DNA from: Afipia massiliensis
GTDB lineage: Bacteria > Pseudomonadota > Alphaproteobacteria > Rhizobiales > Xanthobacteraceae
Direction of reading: 5' to 3'
Assembly: GCF_001006325.2 (NCBI RefSeq)
Contig: NZ_LBIA02000001.1
Coordinates: 3,659,501-3,723,500, forward strand
DNA: 64,000 nucleotides
Shown here: one piece after another, positions 61,436 to 64,000 of the stretch
Position numbering within the stretch: the stretch's first letter is position 1
Layout: each line of letters starts with the position of its first letter
The notes under the pieces: model-generated
The model's input: only the letters and a program-made list of their open reading frames with translations
The model's database searches: none
Told to the model about the DNA's origin: nothing
Made by a program: the position numbers and the translations under genes

Positions 61436-63233
61436 AGCTTCCCGGCGCGTCTTCGAGCGCTTCCAAGGGCCCGGAGCCGGGGATGCGCGCGGGCACCTGT
61501 TCGGCGTCGATCGACTCGACCCATGAGCGCCAGTCAGGCCACCACGACCCCTTGTGCTCCTGCGCATCCTTGACCCAGTCGGCGAGTGTGACGTCGCCGA
61601 TGCGGTCATTGGTCCAGTACTGGTACTTTTCCAGCTCCGGCGGATTGACCACGCCTGCAATGTGGCCCGATCCGGCCAGCACATATTTGACCGGACCGCC
61701 GAAGAACTGCGAGCCATAGAGCACGGATTCCGCTGGCGCGATGTGATCTTCCTTGGTGGCGAGATTGTAGATCGGCACTTTCACCTTGGAGAGATCGAGT
61801 TGGGTGTTGTCGATGGCCATGGTGCCAGTGGACAGCCGGTTCTCGAGATAGCAGTTGCGCAGGTAATAGGAATGGTTTGCCGCCGGCATGCGGGTGGCGT
61901 CCGAATTCCAGTGCAGCAGGTCGAATGCCGCCGGCTCCTTGCCCTTGAGATAATTGCTGACGACGTACGACCAGATCAGGTCGTTTGAACGCAGCATGTT
62001 GAAGGCCATCGCCATCTTGCTGCCTTCGAGCACGCCGGTTTGTTTCATGTCGCGTTCGAGATTCGAAATCTGGCTCTCGTCGACAAACACGAGCAGATCG
62101 CCGGCATGGGTGAAATCGACCTGTGCAGCGAGGAACGTCGCCGAGGTCACACGGACCTGGCGCTTTTCCGCGAGCCACGCCAGCGTCGTCGCCAGCAGCG
62201 TGCCGCCCACGCAGTAGCCTATGGTGTGGACGCGCATCTCGCCCGTGGCCTTTTCGATGACGTCCATCGCCGTCAGCGGGCCTTCGCGCATGTAATCTTC
62301 GAAGGTCTTGCCGCCGAGCGTCTTGTCGGGGTTGACCCATGAGATCAGGAACACCGTGATGCCCTGATTGACGCACCACTGGACGAATGACTTCTGCCTG
62401 TTGAGATCGAGAATGTAGAACTTGTTGATCCACGGCGGCACGACCAGCAATGGCGTGCGCAGGACGGTTTCCGTCGCCGGCGAATATTGAATGAGCTGCA
62501 TGATCTCGTTCTGGTAGATGACCTTGCCCGGTGTCAGCGCGACATCGCGACCGACTTCGAGGTTGCCTGCGGACTGACGGATCTTGAGCGTGCCGTGTCC
62601 GGCCTCGATGTCTTCCGCAAGCATCGTCATGCCGCGGACAAGGTTATCGGCATTGCTTGCCAGCGTTTGCCGAAGAACTTCCGGATTGGTCAGCACGAAG
62701 TTGGACGGCGAAATCGCGTTGGTGACCTGCTGAACGTAGAACTCCGCTTTCTTGCGGGTATGCGGATCGAGGCCGTCGGCATTCTTGACGAGGTCGTTCG
62801 CGCACTGCGTGGTGAGCAGATAGGCCTGCATCATGAAATCAAAAAACTGATTGGTCTTCCATTCAGGATCATGGAAACGCTTGTCGCGCGGCGACGGTTC
62901 GGCCGCGGGTGTCGTTGCCTCGCCCGACAGACGGCGCGCGGCGCTGGTCAGCAAGTCCAGATAGGCCTTGCCGAACTTCATCTGCACGTCGGCGGCACGA
63001 TCCTTGTCGGAAAGCCAGTACTCGGCGACCGACGTAAACGTCTTCACCACTTCGTTGAGTTCGCCGGGTGGCCGGCCCTTTTCCTCACCGTTTTCACGCG
63101 GCTTCAGATAGGCGGAGAGGGCGCGACCGCTTGATTCAAGTGCGCGCGCAAGATTTGCCGAGAACGCCTCCGGATCGAAGCTTTTCGTGGAGCCGTTCTC
63201 GCCGGTCTTGGTGCTTAGCAGGGTGTCACTCAT
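61416..63233 (-). CDS. phaC: Class I polyhydroxyalkanoate synthase
   Basis: Polymerises hydroxyacyl-CoA into polyhydroxyalkanoate storage granules, 605 residues. The N-terminal domain (1-200) includes WKTNQFFDFMMQAYLLTTQC. The alpha/beta catalytic domain has the nucleophile Cys341 in HTIGYCVGGTLLA (lipase-like box G-x-C-x-G-G), PPWINKFYILDLNRQKSFVQWCV, Asp in the LATKEDHIAPAESVLYG region, and catalytic His in AGSGHIAGVVNPP. Length and single-subunit form indicate class I (short-chain monomers). phaA, phaB and phaR are not in this window. Its 3' end overlaps a small ORF that leads into a MAPEG gene. Confidence 0.97.
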   Translation of the reverse strand: MSDTLLSTKTGENGSTKSFDPEAFSANLARALESSGRALSAYLKPRENGEEKGRPPGELNEVVKTFTSVAEYWLSDKDRAADVQMKFGKAYLDLLTSAARRLSGEATTPAAEPSPRDKRFHDPEWKTNQFFDFMMQAYLLTTQCANDLVKNADGLDPHTRKKAEFYVQQVTNAISPSNFVLTNPEVLRQTLASNADNLVRGMTMLAEDIEAGHGTLKIRQSAGNLEVGRDVALTPGKVIYQNEIMQLIQYSPATETVLRTPLLVVPPWINKFYILDLNRQKSFVQWCVNQGITVFLISWVNPDKTLGGKTFEDYMREGPLTAMDVIEKATGEMRVHTIGYCVGGTLLATTLAWLAEKRQVRVTSATFLAAQVDFTHAGDLLVFVDESQISNLERDMKQTGVLEGSKMAMAFNMLRSNDLIWSYVVSNYLKGKEPAAFDLLHWNSDATRMPAANHSYYLRNCYLENRLSTGTMAIDNTQLDLSKVKVPIYNLATKEDHIAPAESVLYGSQFFGGPVKYVLAGSGHIAGVVNPPELEKYQYWTNDRIGDVTLADWVKDAQEHKGSWWPDWRSWVESIDAEQVPARIPGSGPLEALEDAPGSYVRVRA

Positions 63234-63503
63234 CGCTTACTTCTGAACTTTCGTTTCGATCAGCCACGAACCTTGTGAGTTCGCACGATCATCATGGCAT
63301 AGTTCGGATCGGCTTGCTGATTTGCATGTGCTGCGTTGCGGCATGATTAATACTTCGGTCACATTAGAGCCTCATGAACACTGTCTGCTCAGCGGCAATG
63401 ATTATCCGGGGTTAACGCTCTCCGCCGATGATAAGTTCGCATCGCCTGCCCATCCACAGAGCAGGAATCGTGCCGATCGAAACCAGAGGACGTAAATATT
63501 TCC
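63234..63503. promoter_or_regulatory. Divergent control region of phaC and lipoprotein gene
   Basis: 270 bases. A TGCTGCGTTGCGGCA motif (63330-63344), with more TGC/GCA units just before it, resembles the TGC-rich sites bound by the PHA repressor PhaR in other alphaproteobacteria; the match is from memory. It lies about 97 bases upstream of the phaC start. No gene is seen. Confidence 0.35.
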
Positions 63504-63803
63504 GTGCGACGCCAAATGCAGCGGGTTCGGCAGTCGCCGGCTTGGGCCGGCTTGCTGCTGCTTGGCCTTGCGCTCGGCGGTTGCGCGTCCACGATCGCTG
63601 ACGCACCCTTGGTCGGGCTGCCTGCAAATACGCCAGCGCGGCCTGCAACCCCGGCAGAGTATCTGTCCGTCCATGACCTGCCGGCGCCCCGTCAGGAAAC
63701 GGTGCTGGATCAGGCCCAGCAGGACAAGCTGGAGAAGGATTTGCTCGCGGCCCGCGATCGGCAGGCCTCCGGCGCAAAGGCCGCCCAGCGCCGCACCAAC
63801 TGA
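63504..63803 (+). CDS. Small lipoprotein
   Basis: A 99-residue protein with a lipoprotein signal: positively charged start, AWAGLLLLGLALGG hydrophobic core and lipobox LGGC, giving a lipidated Cys27. The mature part is short, proline/alanine-rich and then charged (EYLSVHDLPAPRQETVLDQ; KLEKDLLAARDRQASGAKAA). GTG at 63504 is used, with GAGGA about 13 bases upstream; ATG at 63516 is an alternative. Small lipoproteins of this kind recur in related genomes without assigned function. Confidence 0.8.
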   Translation: MRRQMQRVRQSPAWAGLLLLGLALGGCASTIADAPLVGLPANTPARPATPAEYLSVHDLPAPRQETVLDQAQQDKLEKDLLAARDRQASGAKAAQRRTN

Positions 63804-64000
63804 GATTTACGCTTCGCCGCAACCCCCGGTGGTGCTAAAAAGACCACGATTCAATCGCAAAAATGCAAATTCTGGTGCGGGTCCTCCCGCATTGCGTCCG
63901 AATCCGCGTAATATGCTGAAATTCCGCACCTTCTAACCACCGTGCCGAATTCCACTTCGGTGCAAAACACGTTACTGATCTCGTCTGTTACCGCCGGTTT
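63804..64000. other. Right-edge spacer, no gene seen
   Basis: 197 bases after the lipoprotein gene. It is AT-richer than average with no convincing start codon or terminator; probably the upstream region of a gene beyond the window. Confidence 0.4.

Overview
The window is ordinary chromosomal DNA of a high-GC alphaproteobacterium. Gene content and order point to the family Nitrobacteraceae (Bradyrhizobiaceae; Bradyrhizobium, Rhodopseudomonas, Afipia or Nitrobacter-like): an NDUFA12-type complex I subunit gene next to a DUF2155 gene, the run M48 protease-dsbA-aroQ-accB-accC, a sufBCDS operon headed by an IscS-like desulfurase, BA14K proteins, an HWE kinase, class I PHA synthase, and short palindromic intergenic repeats of Rhizobiales type. 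The genus is not decided. I see no rRNA, tRNA, CRISPR array, complete insertion sequence or prophage.

Layout. 1-3.4 kb: 5' part of B12-dependent ribonucleotide reductase nrdJ (leftward) with probable NrdR boxes, then two tandem EamA exporters. 3.5-8.5 kb: accessory surface region with a type V autotransporter, two paralogous BA14K proteins, a decayed gene remnant and the NDUFA12 gene. 8.5-19.6 kb: DUF2155 protein, aat, a three-gene two-component cluster, then leftward M48-dsbA-aroQ-accB-accC and a divergent aminotransferase. 19.6-29.7 kb: RNase E with a histidine-rich insertion, a cell-wall amidase, PBP1A, prfB with its programmed +1 frameshift, and an intergenic region packed with inverted repeats. 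29.7-40.5 kb: M23 peptidase, Bcp peroxiredoxin with a histone-H1-like tail, a giant AsmA/DUF3971 protein with a coupled thioesterase, tyrS, anmK, a GST with a coupled small ORF, and a hydrolase. 40.7-47.6 kb: the Fe-S assembly operon (desulfurase, sufBCDS, DUF59 protein, A-type carrier). 47.6-64 kb: TfoX-N protein, diguanylate cyclase, RhlE helicase, exported caspase-like protein, FAD monooxygenase, SDR, parE, DedA protein, MBL hydrolase, FMN-binding regulator with argC, MAPEG protein, a coupled small ORF, phaC and a lipoprotein.

How the genes work together. The suf genes form one tightly spaced transcription unit with three ATGA overlaps or near-abutments, supplying sulfur, scaffold and carrier functions. 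aroQ-accB-accC combine shikimate and fatty-acid entry steps. Amidase, PBP1A, M23 peptidase and AnmK all act on peptidoglycan but are separate transcription units. No clearly new multi-gene system is visible. The items most worth a second look are the His-rich insertion splitting the RNase E S1 domain, the pair of long inverted repeats pressed against prfB, the small ORFs coupled by ATGA overlaps (before the GST, and between phaC and the MAPEG gene), and the sensory cluster with a candidate EcfG promoter.
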